From: Scatosoma sp045613545 | GTDB lineage: Bacteria; Bacillota; Clostridia; Christensenellales; Borkfalkiaceae | Reading direction: 5' to 3' | Length of the DNA: 64,000 nucleotides | Assembly: GCA_045613545.1 (NCBI GenBank) | Contig: JAZLBD010000007.1 | Span: 5,496 to 69,495 of the forward strand | Shown: positions 23,901 through 32,361 of the stretch, piece after piece | Layout: each line of letters opens with the position of its first letter | Position numbering within the stretch: the first letter of the stretch is position 1 | Notes under the pieces: generated by a model | The model's database searches: none | Told to the model about the DNA's origin: nothing | Seen by the model: the letters and a program-made list of their open reading frames with translations, nothing else | Translations under genes and position numbers: made by a program

Positions 23901-25003
23901 TATTTTTCCGACAGAGAAAGTTGCATATCCCCCTCTTTGATCCACCCCCACTTTTTCATCGGCAGATAAAAAGCATAGCTCAAAACCGCCGGTAATACGA
24001 GGGTGATCAAAGGCACGCCGATCCACTGCAGAGGGGTAGCGGATCCGCTTGCCAAAAGGTCGGATATAATCCCGATAGGTCCGACAAACCCGCATGTTCC
24101 CATACCCGCCGAAACGCCCGTACAAGGCAACTTGAAAAGGGAGGCGGAAAGAGATCCGCCCACCGCGGAGGCGAGGATTGGAGGCAACCAGATACGAGGA
24201 TTTTTCACGATATTCCCCATTTGGAGCATAGACGTTCCAAGACCTTGAGCGATCAGTCCGCCCAGCTTGTTTTCACGGTAGGAAATCACGGCAAACCCAA
24301 TCATTTGCGCGCAACAGCCAGCCGCCGCCGCGCCACCTGCCACCCCTTGAATGGAAATCATCGCGCAAAGAGCCGCCGAAGAAATCGGGAGGGTCAACAC
24401 GACGCCGACGACGACGCCGACGATCGCGCCCATAAAAATCGGGTAGAGCGCCGTTGCGACGTTGACGAAATCTCCAATGATATACATCAGCCAAGCAATC
24501 GGGAAACAGAGCAGTTTTACCGCCCCAAACCCAACGAGCAAGGTGACTAAGGGAGTGACTAAAATATCCACGGGCGTTTCTTTAGAAACGAGTTTCCCTA
24601 TCTCCGTGGCAACGAGGGCGCACAAAAACGCGCCTGCGGGCCCCGCCGTCACGGGAGAGGTTAAATCTCCCCAAGTAAAACCCATACCGTTCCCCATCGC
24701 GCCCACGACTCCTACGCTAAATAGGACGAGGGGCGGGGCTTGCAATTTATAGGCGACGGCAATCCCAAGCGCCACGCCCGTCGCCGATATTGCAAAACTT
24801 GCAAGATCGAAAAGAAAATCCAGCTTGGCGTACGTGGCAACCGTTTCCAAAATCGTCCCCATCAAAAGGGTGGCGAAAAGCCCCAACGCCATCGCGCCCA
24901 TTACGTCCACGAAATAAAATTTCGCCGACAAGCGAACCCCCTTTTTTTGGAGGAATCTTCTAAATTTTCCGCTTTGTTTCTTTTGCTCTACTTCTTCTTC
25001 CAT
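23900..25003 (-). CDS. PTS EIIC-like membrane permease (PTS_EIIC_2 type)
   Basis: 367 residues with about nine membrane segments. I start at ATG 25003 (GAGGAT upstream); the long open extension has no site and unlikely composition. After a cytoplasmic KKQSGKFRRFLQKKGV segment come VDVMGAMALGLFATLLMGTI, GVVGAMGNGMGFTWGD, TAGPAGAFLCALVATEIGKL, and MGAIVGVVVGVVLTLPISS. This matches the stand-alone EIIC family PF13303, whose members lack the IIA/IIB phosphorylation domains. Substrate unknown. No PTS partners are nearby. It lies downstream of the feo terminator. Confidence 0.75.
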   Translation of the reverse strand: MEEEVEQKKQSGKFRRFLQKKGVRLSAKFYFVDVMGAMALGLFATLLMGTILETVATYAKLDFLFDLASFAISATGVALGIAVAYKLQAPPLVLFSVGVVGAMGNGMGFTWGDLTSPVTAGPAGAFLCALVATEIGKLVSKETPVDILVTPLVTLLVGFGAVKLLCFPIAWLMYIIGDFVNVATALYPIFMGAIVGVVVGVVLTLPISSAALCAMISIQGVAGGAAAAGCCAQMIGFAVISYRENKLGGLIAQGLGTSMLQMGNIVKNPRIWLPPILASAVGGSLSASLFKLPCTGVSAGMGTCGFVGPIGIISDLLASGSATPLQWIGVPLITLVLPAVLSYAFYLPMKKWGWIKEGDMQLSLSEK

Positions 25004-25108
25004 CGCCGTATCCTCTTTGGTTTGCTTTTGTTTGGTAGTATAGCACAAGGGTAATAAAAAAGTCAAACGCTCGACGGCTTTGGAGAAAGATTTTCTTATA
25101 AATAGGAA

Positions 25109-25147
25109 TAAAAAAACGGCGTATCTTAGCGCAAGACACACCGCTTT
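25109..25147 (-). terminator. Terminator of the feo operon
   Basis: A 12-bp stem with G-U pairs (GCGGTGTGTCTT arm) and a seven-T run on the minus strand, just after the last feo gene. Confidence 0.7.
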
Positions 25148-25149
25148 TC

Positions 25150-25323
25150 TTATTTTTCTTGTTTTTTCGTTTTTTTCGGGTGGCAAGATCCGCTATGCGG
25201 ACAACCTTGGCAACCGCAACCACACCCGCCTTTGCCCTGTTTTTTGCGGATGATCACTCCCACGCAGACCCCTATCACGACGAGGACGGCGCACGAGACG
25301 ATAATAATTTCTATTGGACTCAT
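25150..25323 (-). CDS. FeoB-associated Cys-rich membrane protein
   Basis: 57 residues from ATG 25323 (AAAGGAGG upstream), 11 bp after feoB. One N-terminal membrane helix (SPIEIIIVSCAVLVVIGVCV) is followed by a Lys/Cys-rich tail (GGCGCGCQGCPHSGSCH). This is the FeoB-associated Cys-rich family that replaces FeoC in many Firmicutes. The cysteines may handle ferrous iron at the cytoplasmic face. Confidence 0.85.
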   Translation of the reverse strand: MSPIEIIIVSCAVLVVIGVCVGVIIRKKQGKGGCGCGCQGCPHSGSCHPKKTKKQEK

Positions 25324-25334
25324 AACGCCTCCTT

Positions 25335-27650
25335 TTAACGCTTCGCTTCCTTTTTGTTGAGGTGCGCGATCCACCCTATCACGAGCGCGAGCGCGATCGT
25401 CCAAGGGAATACCGTCCACCACCAAGTCCCTATCGTATAGATCGCCGACGACACCGCAAAGGACGTGAAGAGCCAAAATGCGATCGTGTTGATGAGTTTG
25501 CCTTTGGGAAGTTCCGCCTTTGCCGTCGCTACCGCCGCAAAGCAAGGGATCGTGGTCATATTAAAGGCGATAAACGAGAGCAGCGCGGGCACTTTTATCC
25601 CTGTCGCTTGTATGATCGCGATCGCTTCCAAAACGCCGTTTTCACTGCCTTCCCCGCTTTCGATAAGCGCCATGATCTCTTCTGCCAAAGCGGGATCAAG
25701 TCCGACCAGCGATCCGCTTCCCGCAAGCGCAACGATACAGCTTGCGAGCGTGAAGAAGGTCGCAACGACGTTCTCTTTTGCGATAAGTCCCGTCACCGCC
25801 GCCACCGCGAACACCCAACCGTAGCCAGAAAGTTGACTGCCGAACCCAAGCGGGGTAAAGAGGGGCAATATCAGTTTGCCGATCGAGGCGAGAATAGATT
25901 GATCCATATCCCCTCCGACGTACTTCCAGTCGAACGAGAAGGAAGAAAGGAACCAAATGACGATGGTCGAAGCTAAAATAATCGTGAACGCCTTTTCAAT
26001 AAAGTGTTTTGCTTTATCCCAAAGGTGCAACAATAAATTTTTCACACCGGGTGCGCGGTAGGCGGGCAATTCCATAATAAACGGAGGAATTTCTCCACGC
26101 ATCGTCGTTCCGCGCATAATAAGGAGGGAAAGCACCGCTACCACCATGCCGAGCAAATACATACCGTACGTGATGAGATCGGCGTTCGCAACGCCAAACC
26201 GCGCCACGATCCCCCCTGCAATCGCCGTTAAAATGGGCAATTTTGCACCGCAAGAAAAGAACGGTATGACGCGGATCGTCGCTTGACGTTCTTTATCGTC
26301 GGCGAGGGTGCGCGTGTTGATCATAGCAGGCACGCTACAACCAAACCCCATAATCATAGGAAGAAACGCTCTGCCCGATACGCCGAAACGACGGAAAAGT
26401 TTATCTAAAATAAACGCTACGCGCGCCATATATCCGCTGTCTTCCAAAATGGAGAACAAGAGGAACAATACGAGGATTTGAGGCAAGAAAGAAAGGACGG
26501 AAAAAAGCCCAGCCAAAACGCCGTCGCAAACGAGTCCGATCGCCCATTCACTCGCCCCTGCCGAGGTAAGCGCGCTTGACGCAAGCTCCGATAACGTGTC
26601 CGTGAGTAAGCATAATGCGTTCATAAATATAACGCCGGGGGAATTCAAACCGCCCGTGAAGAAAATACTCCCTACGCTCGTTTCCGCCATACTCTCCGCC
26701 CACGATCCAAACGCAGGAATGAGAGTTCCTAAATAGAGCAAGTCCTCCGAAAAGGTCAAATGGAAAATGGAGAACAAAACGACGAGCAGTAAGGGAAGTC
26801 CCAACCATTTATTCGTCAAAATCTTATCCGCTTTATCCGATTTGGTAAGGAAGGTAGCCTCTTTCTTTTTCGCCCTCGTCAAACAGGGCGAGAAGTGCTC
26901 CGTAATATACTTGTATCTGTGATCGGCAATAAACGCCTCCGTGTCCTTGCCAAAGATCCCAAAATCGGGGGCGCTAACCATCATTTCTTCGCATCTTTCA
27001 GCAAGATCGGGGTGGTTTTTGCGTTCTTCTTCGTCTTTTTCCACCAATTTGATCGCGTGGAATAAGGGGGAAGGCACCCTTTTCTCTTCGCAAAGTTTCT
27101 CCGCTTTTTGGATAATTTTATATAAATCGGACGTCGCCAGCACCGAAACGCCGTGACGGGGCTTTTTGCTCTCCTCAACCGCGCGAGCGATGAGTTCGTC
27201 GACGTTCACGCCTCGAAGGGCGGAAATTTCCACGACGGGCACGCCCATTTCCTTTTCCAAGCGCGCTACGTCGATGCTGTCCCCCTCTTTTTTCAAAACG
27301 TCGCTCATATTCAAAGCGATGACGAGGGGAATATCCGCTTCCATAAGCTGGGTCGCGAGATATAAATTCCGCTCTAAATTCGTCGCGTCCACCACGTCGA
27401 TCACGCAATTGGGACCGCCTTTTAGAATGTATTCTCTGGAAATCACCTCTTCCGGCGTGTAGGGCGAAAGAGAATAAATGCCCGGAAGATCAACGATCGT
27501 GACGGGTTCTTTTCCTTTTTTATAAACCCCCTCTCTCCGATCAACCGTGACGCCCGGCCAGTTCCCTACGTGCGCCGTCGAACCGGTGAGCGTGTTAAAA
27601 AGGGTCGTCTTCCCCGAATTAGGATTTCCGGCAAGCGCTATACTAATCAT
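25335..27650 (-). CDS. feoB: Ferrous iron transporter FeoB
   Basis: Fe(II) uptake permease with a GTPase domain, 771 residues. G1 is GNPNSGKT (residues 8-15), G3 is DLPG (about 54-57) and G4 is NMSD (about 117-120). A helical GDI-type linker and the Gate/core membrane region with about nine helices follow (SILEDSGYMARVAF, then FGCSVPAM containing the conserved Cys). The ATG overlaps the feoA stop as ATGA. Operon: feoA-feoB-Cys-rich protein, under the DtxR-type site described upstream. Confidence 0.96.
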   Translation of the reverse strand: MISIALAGNPNSGKTTLFNTLTGSTAHVGNWPGVTVDRREGVYKKGKEPVTIVDLPGIYSLSPYTPEEVISREYILKGGPNCVIDVVDATNLERNLYLATQLMEADIPLVIALNMSDVLKKEGDSIDVARLEKEMGVPVVEISALRGVNVDELIARAVEESKKPRHGVSVLATSDLYKIIQKAEKLCEEKRVPSPLFHAIKLVEKDEEERKNHPDLAERCEEMMVSAPDFGIFGKDTEAFIADHRYKYITEHFSPCLTRAKKKEATFLTKSDKADKILTNKWLGLPLLLVVLFSIFHLTFSEDLLYLGTLIPAFGSWAESMAETSVGSIFFTGGLNSPGVIFMNALCLLTDTLSELASSALTSAGASEWAIGLVCDGVLAGLFSVLSFLPQILVLFLLFSILEDSGYMARVAFILDKLFRRFGVSGRAFLPMIMGFGCSVPAMINTRTLADDKERQATIRVIPFFSCGAKLPILTAIAGGIVARFGVANADLITYGMYLLGMVVAVLSLLIMRGTTMRGEIPPFIMELPAYRAPGVKNLLLHLWDKAKHFIEKAFTIILASTIVIWFLSSFSFDWKYVGGDMDQSILASIGKLILPLFTPLGFGSQLSGYGWVFAVAAVTGLIAKENVVATFFTLASCIVALAGSGSLVGLDPALAEEIMALIESGEGSENGVLEAIAIIQATGIKVPALLSFIAFNMTTIPCFAAVATAKAELPKGKLINTIAFWLFTSFAVSSAIYTIGTWWWTVFPWTIALALVIGWIAHLNKKEAKR

Positions 27651-27904
27651 ACTCTTTGCCCTCTCAATTCTTTTTCTTCTACTTCCATTTCCACTTGACT
27701 CGCTTCCACCTTGCGAAGGGTCAACTCATAGCCTCGAATATGTACTTCCAAAGGATCGCCAAGCGGAGCTCTCTTTTTCAAATACACCTCCGCGCCCGGC
27801 GTTACGCCCATATCGAATAGGCGTCTTCTCGTCATGCCTTCTCCTCCAACGAGGACGATCTTGCCTTTTTCCCCAATGGAAAATTCCGATAGTTTCTTAC
27901 GCAT
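27647..27904 (-). CDS. feoA: Ferrous iron transport protein FeoA
   Basis: An 85-residue SH3-like cytoplasmic protein supporting FeoB. Characteristic GEGMTRRRLFDMGVTPGAEV in the middle and DPLEVHIRGYELTLRK near the end. First gene of the feo operon, overlapping feoB by 4 bp. Confidence 0.93.
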   Translation of the reverse strand: MRKKLSEFSIGEKGKIVLVGGEGMTRRRLFDMGVTPGAEVYLKKRAPLGDPLEVHIRGYELTLRKVEASQVEMEVEEKELRGQRV

Positions 27905-27933
27905 CTCTAATTCTTACTCTCCTTGCTTATTTC

Positions 27934-28047
27934 TTAACTTCGGTTAAATTTAATATCAAAAAAGAAAAGAGGTATTCCCTCTATCCTTTTCGTGATTATT
28001 ATACGCTTCGTTTTTCCGTTTGTCAACTCAAATTAAACCAAAGTTAA
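27934..28047 (-). promoter_or_regulatory. feo promoter flanked by two operator-like repeats
   Basis: Consensus promoter on the minus strand: TTGACA (28021-28026), 17-bp spacer, TATAAT (27998-28003). Two 20-bp copies of TTAACTTYGGTTWAATTTRA in opposite orientation flank it: 28028-28047 just upstream of the -35, and 27934-27953 in the leader. The core TTAAC-N4-GTTAA is palindromic, as expected for a DtxR/IdeR-type dimer. The adjacent gene encodes such a regulator. Confidence 0.7.
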
Positions 28048-28054
28048 AAAATTT

Positions 28055-28426
28055 TTAATCTTTTTTTAATTTTTTTTCAATCGCTAAAAAGGTAGCGTCG
28101 GAAATGACGTGTTCCATATTGCACGCGTCTCGTTCGGCGGTTGTTTTATCGACGCCGAGGGAAGAGAGGAAATCGTAAAGCACGCAATGTCTATGATAAA
28201 TTTTTTCCGCCTCGTTTTTGCCTTGTTCGGTGAGGCATAAATGCTTTCCCTCTTCAAACACGAGTCCCCGTTGAATGAGCAAATTGACCGCCTTATTGAC
28301 CGCCGCGCTCGATACCAGCAGGCGTTTAGATACGTCGATTCGATGGACGGCGGGAAGTTGCGAGGACAATAAATAGATGCTTTCTAAATAATCTTCGCTC
28401 GATTGATTGTGATTGCTATAAGCCAT
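28055..28426 (-). CDS. DtxR-family iron-dependent regulator
   Basis: 123 residues, the short form without the SH3 domain. The N-terminal winged helix has SEDYLESIYLLSSQ (residues 9-22) and VSKRLLVSSAAVNKAVNLL (about 33-51). The dimerisation/metal part has AEKIYHRHCVLYDFL and DACNMEHVISD, carrying the family Glu, Cys and His ligands. It lies directly upstream of the feo promoter on the same strand and probably represses feo when iron is plentiful. MntR-like Mn sensing cannot be excluded. Confidence 0.88.
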   Translation of the reverse strand: MAYSNHNQSSEDYLESIYLLSSQLPAVHRIDVSKRLLVSSAAVNKAVNLLIQRGLVFEEGKHLCLTEQGKNEAEKIYHRHCVLYDFLSSLGVDKTTAERDACNMEHVISDATFLAIEKKLKKD

Positions 28427-28509
28427 AGAAACCTCTTTTTTATTATAGTATAAAGGAAAAAAAATCTGTGAAAAAACAGAAATTTACGGGAAACAGGATA
28501 GCGCGATAA

Positions 28510-28613
28510 TGTTTGGTTTTAGAACCGAGCAGTTCAAGGCGTGGCGAGGGCGCATACCGATAGTATGTAACCGAGCCACAACGCAGAAATGCGATGCGTT
28601 ATAAAATCAAACA
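28510..28613. repeat. 104-bp imperfect palindrome at the queA 3' end
   Basis: The outer arms TGTTTGGTTTTA and TAAAATCAAACA pair over 12 bp with one wobble. Inside are GCATAC/GTATGT around CGATA, and GCGTGGC opposite GCCAC-AA-CGC, so the whole stretch folds as one long hairpin. It includes the last queA codons and stop. It looks like a REP-like mobile palindrome or structured RNA; there is no T tract. Confidence 0.5.
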
Positions 28614-29636
28614 CGCGTCGCCGAAGCTGAAAAACCGATACCCCTTCCCCACTGCGTATTCGTAAACGGATAAAATTTCCTCCCGTCCCGTCAAACACGC
28701 CACGAGCATGATCAGAGTGCTTTCGGGCAAGTGGAAGTTGGTAATGAGCGCGTCCACGCATTTCATTTTATAAGGGGGATAGAGGAAAATTTCCGTGTTA
28801 CCTTTTTGAGGACGAAGAAAACCTTTTTCGTCCGCCACGCTTTCCAGCGTTCGGACGGAGGTCGTGCCTACGGCGATAACTCTTCTGCCCTCCGCTTTGG
28901 CGCGGTTGACGATTTGCGCCGTTTGCTCGCTCACTTCGTAATATTCCGAGTGCATTTTGTGGTCTGTGATAATCTCTTCGCTGACCGGTCTAAACGTGCC
29001 GAGTCCCACGTGGAGCAACACCTCCGCCACTTCCACCCCTTTTTGCTTGACTTTTTCTAAAAGTTCGGGAGTAAAATGGAGCCCTGCGGTCGGCGCCGCC
29101 GCCGAGCCGTCTATTTTCGAATACACGGTGTTGTACCGAGACCCATCTTCTAATTTTTGCTTAATATACGGGGGAAGAGGCATCGTGCCGACCTCTTGTA
29201 AGACGTCCTCGAACACGCCGTCAAAGGAAAATTCCACCACCCGCTCCCCGCTTTCCGTCACGTCTTTGACGGTGAGGGACAAGCGATCGGAAATCGTCAT
29301 TTTCGCGCCGATTTTACCCTTTTTTCCGGGGCGCATCAACACTTCCCACGTCGACAGATCGTAGCGTTTCAAAAGCAAAACTTCCACCGTACCGCCGTGC
29401 ACCGTTTTGGCGTACATTCTCGCCGGCAACACCTTGGTGTTGTTTACGACGAGCACGTCCCCTTTTTGTAAATAGTCTACCACGTCGTAAAACCGTTTAT
29501 CCTCGATCGTTTTCTCGTCCTTTTTATAGACGAGTAAGCGAGAATGGTCGCGCGGTTCTACCGGAGTTTGCGCGATTCGTTCCTCGGGCAGATCGTAATA
29601 AAAATCACTTTTTTTGTATTGTACTTTCTCTTCCAT
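28599..29636 (-). CDS. queA: S-adenosylmethionine:tRNA ribosyltransferase-isomerase
   Basis: Penultimate step of queuosine synthesis: transfers ribosyl from SAM to preQ1 in tRNA and forms epoxyqueuosine. 345 residues from ATG 29636 (GAGGA upstream), 4 bp after ruvB. Motifs: FYYDLPEERIAQTPVEPRD (about 6-24), VVNNTKVLPARM, DGSAAAPTAGLHFT (about 185-198), HVGLGTFRPV, and YPPYKMKCVDALITNFHLPE near 290. It closes the ruvC-ruvA-ruvB-queA operon, a common clostridial order. No other queuosine gene is in the window. Confidence 0.95.
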   Translation of the reverse strand: MEEKVQYKKSDFYYDLPEERIAQTPVEPRDHSRLLVYKKDEKTIEDKRFYDVVDYLQKGDVLVVNNTKVLPARMYAKTVHGGTVEVLLLKRYDLSTWEVLMRPGKKGKIGAKMTISDRLSLTVKDVTESGERVVEFSFDGVFEDVLQEVGTMPLPPYIKQKLEDGSRYNTVYSKIDGSAAAPTAGLHFTPELLEKVKQKGVEVAEVLLHVGLGTFRPVSEEIITDHKMHSEYYEVSEQTAQIVNRAKAEGRRVIAVGTTSVRTLESVADEKGFLRPQKGNTEIFLYPPYKMKCVDALITNFHLPESTLIMLVACLTGREEILSVYEYAVGKGYRFFSFGDACLIL

Positions 29637-29640
29637 ACAA

Positions 29641-30687
29641 TCATTCCTCGTCAAAGACGGAGAGTTGGTTTTTTGCCTTGACACTCATTTTTAAGCCCAT
29701 ATGCTCGTAGCCCGCTTTGAGGCAAATTCTGCCACGAGGGGTTCTTGCGATAAACCCAAGTTGCAACAAATACGGCTCGTAGACGTCCTCGATCGTATTG
29801 ACATCCTCCCCCGTCGTCGCGGCGAGGGTATCGAGCCCCGCAGGCCCACCGCCGAATTTTTCGATGAGGGCGGAAAGGATGTTGCGGTCGGTTTCGTCGA
29901 GCCCCAGCTCGTCGATTTCCAATTTTTTAAGGGCGTATTTCGCGTCGGCGAGGGAAATGATGGAATTCCCGCTAACGAGCGCGAAATCGCGCACTCGTTT
30001 TAGAAGGCGGTTGGCGATTCTCGGCGTGCCTCTACTTCTTCTTGCGATCTCGTTTGCCGCAATCGGATCAATGGCGATCCCGAGCGCGTTTGCCGAGTTG
30101 GAAACGATCGTTTGCAAGTGTTCGGGCGCGTACATATCCAGTCTATGAATGATGCCGAACCGATCCCGAAGCGGGGGCGCAAGCATACCTGCCTTGGTCG
30201 TTGCGCCAACGAGAGTGAATTTTTTGAGCGCGAAACGAATGTTTCTTGCCGACGGGCCTTTCCCTACGATGATATCGAGGGCGTAATCCTCCATCGCGGA
30301 ATATAAAATCTCTTCCACCGAACGACTCAAGCGATGAATTTCGTCGATAAAAAGGACGTCCCCCTCGTTCAAGTTGGTCAAAATGGCGGCCAAATCCCCC
30401 GACCGTTCGATCGCGGGACCGCTCGTAAGTTTTAAGGACACCCCCATCTCGTTTGCGATAATGTGCGCAAGGGTGGTTTTCCCAAGCCCCGGCGGGCCGT
30501 ATAAAAGGACGTGGTCGAGCGCCTCTCCCCGCGCTTTCGCCGCGGAAATATAGACTTCCAAGTTTTCCTTGACTTTCTCTTGTCCGACGTAGTCTTTCAT
30601 CGTCTTGGGACGAAGGACGTTTTCTTCCGTGTCGTATTCCGTTTTCGTGCTGACGATTAAATTGTCGCTATATTCTTCTTCGAACAC
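29641..30687 (-). CDS. ruvB: Holliday junction branch-migration helicase RuvB
   Basis: Hexameric AAA+ motor for branch migration, 348 residues. Walker A GPPGLGKTT (about 64-72), Walker B VLFIDEIHRL (about 111-120), sensor 1 LVGATTKAG, arginine-finger region LRDRFG, and the C-terminal winged helix (EPYLLQLGFIARTPRGR). It lies 3 bp after ruvA. Confidence 0.97.
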   Translation of the reverse strand: MFEEEYSDNLIVSTKTEYDTEENVLRPKTMKDYVGQEKVKENLEVYISAAKARGEALDHVLLYGPPGLGKTTLAHIIANEMGVSLKLTSGPAIERSGDLAAILTNLNEGDVLFIDEIHRLSRSVEEILYSAMEDYALDIIVGKGPSARNIRFALKKFTLVGATTKAGMLAPPLRDRFGIIHRLDMYAPEHLQTIVSNSANALGIAIDPIAANEIARRSRGTPRIANRLLKRVRDFALVSGNSIISLADAKYALKKLEIDELGLDETDRNILSALIEKFGGGPAGLDTLAATTGEDVNTIEDVYEPYLLQLGFIARTPRGRICLKAGYEHMGLKMSVKAKNQLSVFDEE

Positions 30688-30690
30688 CGC

Positions 30691-31290
30691 TTACACACCC
30701 CCTTGCAAGGCTTTCATAATCATTTCTTCCACCGTTTTCGCGCCGGCTTCTTTGGCGCGCTTGATCGCTTGCACGCTCTCCGCCCGCTTATAACCAAAAC
30801 CCATAAGCGCTCCGATCGCGTCCTCTTCCTCCGCGGAGAGGACGGTAGCGGATACGGGGATTTTCTCCGCGGTTTCGCCGATAATTTCCGCAGCGGAAAT
30901 TTTTCCGTGCAGTTCCAAAATAACTTTTTCCGCCGTCTTTTTGCCAAACCCTTTGACGGAAGAGAGGCGTTTTACGTCGGCGGTGGCTATCGCCGTCATA
31001 AGCTCGTCCGCACGCATCGAAGAGAGTACGGCGATCCCCATTTTCGGCCCTACGCCGGAAACGGAAGTGAGTTTTAAGAACAAGGATTTTTCTTGGAGAG
31101 AGGAAAACCCGAACAACGTCACGCCGTCCTCTTTACACTGCATATAGGTGTAAATTTCCGCCGTTTCCCCCCGTTGCATTTTCGAAAAGGCGCTCCCCGA
31201 AGCATATACCTCGTAGCCCACGCCGTTCACGTCTAAAATCACCGTTTCTTCGGTCAAGGCGACCACCCGCCCTCTCAAATATCCTATCAT
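30691..31290 (-). CDS. ruvA: Holliday junction DNA-binding protein RuvA
   Basis: Tetrameric junction-binding partner of RuvB, 199 residues. N-terminal OB fold (MIGYLRGRVV to YMQCKEDGVTLFGF), two helix-hairpin-helix motifs (SVSGVGPKMGIAVL and SVKGFGKKTAEKVILEL), and the C-terminal RuvB-contact domain (ALMGFGYKRAESVQAI). The start overlaps the ruvC stop as ATGA. Confidence 0.96.
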   Translation of the reverse strand: MIGYLRGRVVALTEETVILDVNGVGYEVYASGSAFSKMQRGETAEIYTYMQCKEDGVTLFGFSSLQEKSLFLKLTSVSGVGPKMGIAVLSSMRADELMTAIATADVKRLSSVKGFGKKTAEKVILELHGKISAAEIIGETAEKIPVSATVLSAEEEDAIGALMGFGYKRAESVQAIKRAKEAGAKTVEEMIMKALQGGV

Positions 31291-31871
31291 AATTTTCTCC
31301 TTCTTTGTTCAAGTTCTTGCGCCGACTTAAAATATGCGCCGGTCACCGCGTTCTTCCCCGTCGTCCGCGTGGAATTCTCCACTTGGAATAGGGTGGAAAA
31401 CCGACTGGTAAACGCGTGGCAAAGCGCCACGCCGAGCGCGTCGGCGGCGTCGTCGGGACGAGGGACGGATTTGAGGCGCAAAAGGGACGCGACCACTTGT
31501 TGTACTTGTTTTTTATCCGCCTTTCCATAGCCTGTCAGCGCTTGTTTGATTTGCATCGGCGTGTATTCGAAGAGCTTTCCGCAATGTTTCACGCACGTGA
31601 GCATCGCCACCCCTCTCGCCTCGGCAACGGCGATCCCCGTCGTGATGTTCTTCGAGAAAAACAGCTCTTCAAAAGCCACTTCGTCCGGTTTGTATTTTTC
31701 GAGGACTTGCAACACCCCTTGTTCTAAAATCGCAAGGCGGACGGGCAAAGATTCTTCTTTGGGTGTGAGCACGACGCCGTAATCGACGGCGCGACAATTC
31801 CCGCTTGCATCCTTTTCAATTATCCCAAATCCCATCGTTGCAAGACCGGGGTCAACGCCGAGTATAATCAT
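31287..31871 (-). CDS. ruvC: Holliday junction resolvase RuvC
   Basis: RNase H-fold endonuclease cutting Holliday junctions, 194 residues. The start ATG 31871 (GGATGGAGCG before it) gives the normal N-terminus MIILGVDPGLATMG with the first catalytic Asp7. The second acidic residue is in DEVAFEELFF (about 63-72), and the last pair in PRPDDAADALGVALCH (about 140). It has a 20-30 residue C-terminal extension of basic character. It starts the ruvC-ruvA-ruvB-queA operon. Confidence 0.95.
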   Translation of the reverse strand: MIILGVDPGLATMGFGIIEKDASGNCRAVDYGVVLTPKEESLPVRLAILEQGVLQVLEKYKPDEVAFEELFFSKNITTGIAVAEARGVAMLTCVKHCGKLFEYTPMQIKQALTGYGKADKKQVQQVVASLLRLKSVPRPDDAADALGVALCHAFTSRFSTLFQVENSTRTTGKNAVTGAYFKSAQELEQRRRKL

Positions 31872-31992
31872 CGCTCCATCCTCAAAACAAAATCTTGCAT
31901 TTATTATACACCAACGCCCCGAAAAAGTCAACTTTTTTTCAGCAAAGAAACGGGGGGACCAAACGCGCGCCAAAAAAAGTGGCAGTCCTCCC

Positions 31993-32020
31993 TTGACAAA
32001 CGAGAAAAACGTGGTATAAT
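31993..32020 (+). promoter_or_regulatory. Consensus promoter of the 59-aa ORF
   Basis: TTGACA (31993-31998), 16-bp spacer, TATAAT (32015-32020). Confidence 0.8.
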
Positions 32021-32103
32021 CCACTTGCGACGGTGCAAAAGGAAGGGCAAAGCGACGGGGCATTTCCGATTTTTGTGTATAGACATAAAAAGGAGGGAGA
32101 AGA

Positions 32104-32283
32104 ATGAAAAAGAAATTCGTTCGTTTGTTGCAACTTTTACGCTCTTACGGGGTCGCCGTACTTTCGCTCGCTTTGATCGAGCGAATCGTATCCGCACTTT
32201 CAAAAAAACTGGACGCGCTTTCAAGTCGCGTTGCAGTCTTGAAACAACGGGTTTTTATGAAGCGAGTCGATAAAGCCAAATAA
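32104..32283 (+). CDS. Small basic amphipathic protein (59 aa)
   Basis: 59 residues from ATG 32104 with AAAGGAGGGAG upstream, a perfect promoter and its own terminator, so very likely expressed. It starts MKKKFVRLLQLLRSYGVAVL, has one moderately hydrophobic stretch (GVAVLSLALIERIVSAL), and then a Lys/Arg-rich helix (KLDALSSRVAVLKQRV). It could be a peripheral membrane peptide. No family recognised. Confidence 0.65.
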   Translation: MKKKFVRLLQLLRSYGVAVLSLALIERIVSALSKKLDALSSRVAVLKQRVFMKRVDKAK

Positions 32284-32293
32284 TCGAGAACCG

Positions 32294-32325
32294 CTCCCCC
32301 CCTCGGCTTCTGCCGAGGGGGTTTT
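32294..32325 (+). terminator. Terminator of the 59-aa ORF
   Basis: Stem CCCCCTCGGC/GCCGAGGGGG with TTTTTT. Confidence 0.85.
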
Positions 32326-32327
32326 TT

Positions 32328-32356
32328 GTATATTTTCCGCTGGAAAGAACATACTT
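32328..32356 (+). promoter_or_regulatory. Sigma-G-like promoter before the ger operon
   Basis: GTATA (32328-32332), 17-bp spacer, CATACTT (32350-32356), close to the sigma-G pattern. The ATG lies only 5 nt downstream, so the transcript would be nearly leaderless; a weak GGAAAG site lies inside the spacer. Confidence 0.3.
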
Positions 32357-32361
32357 CCTAT

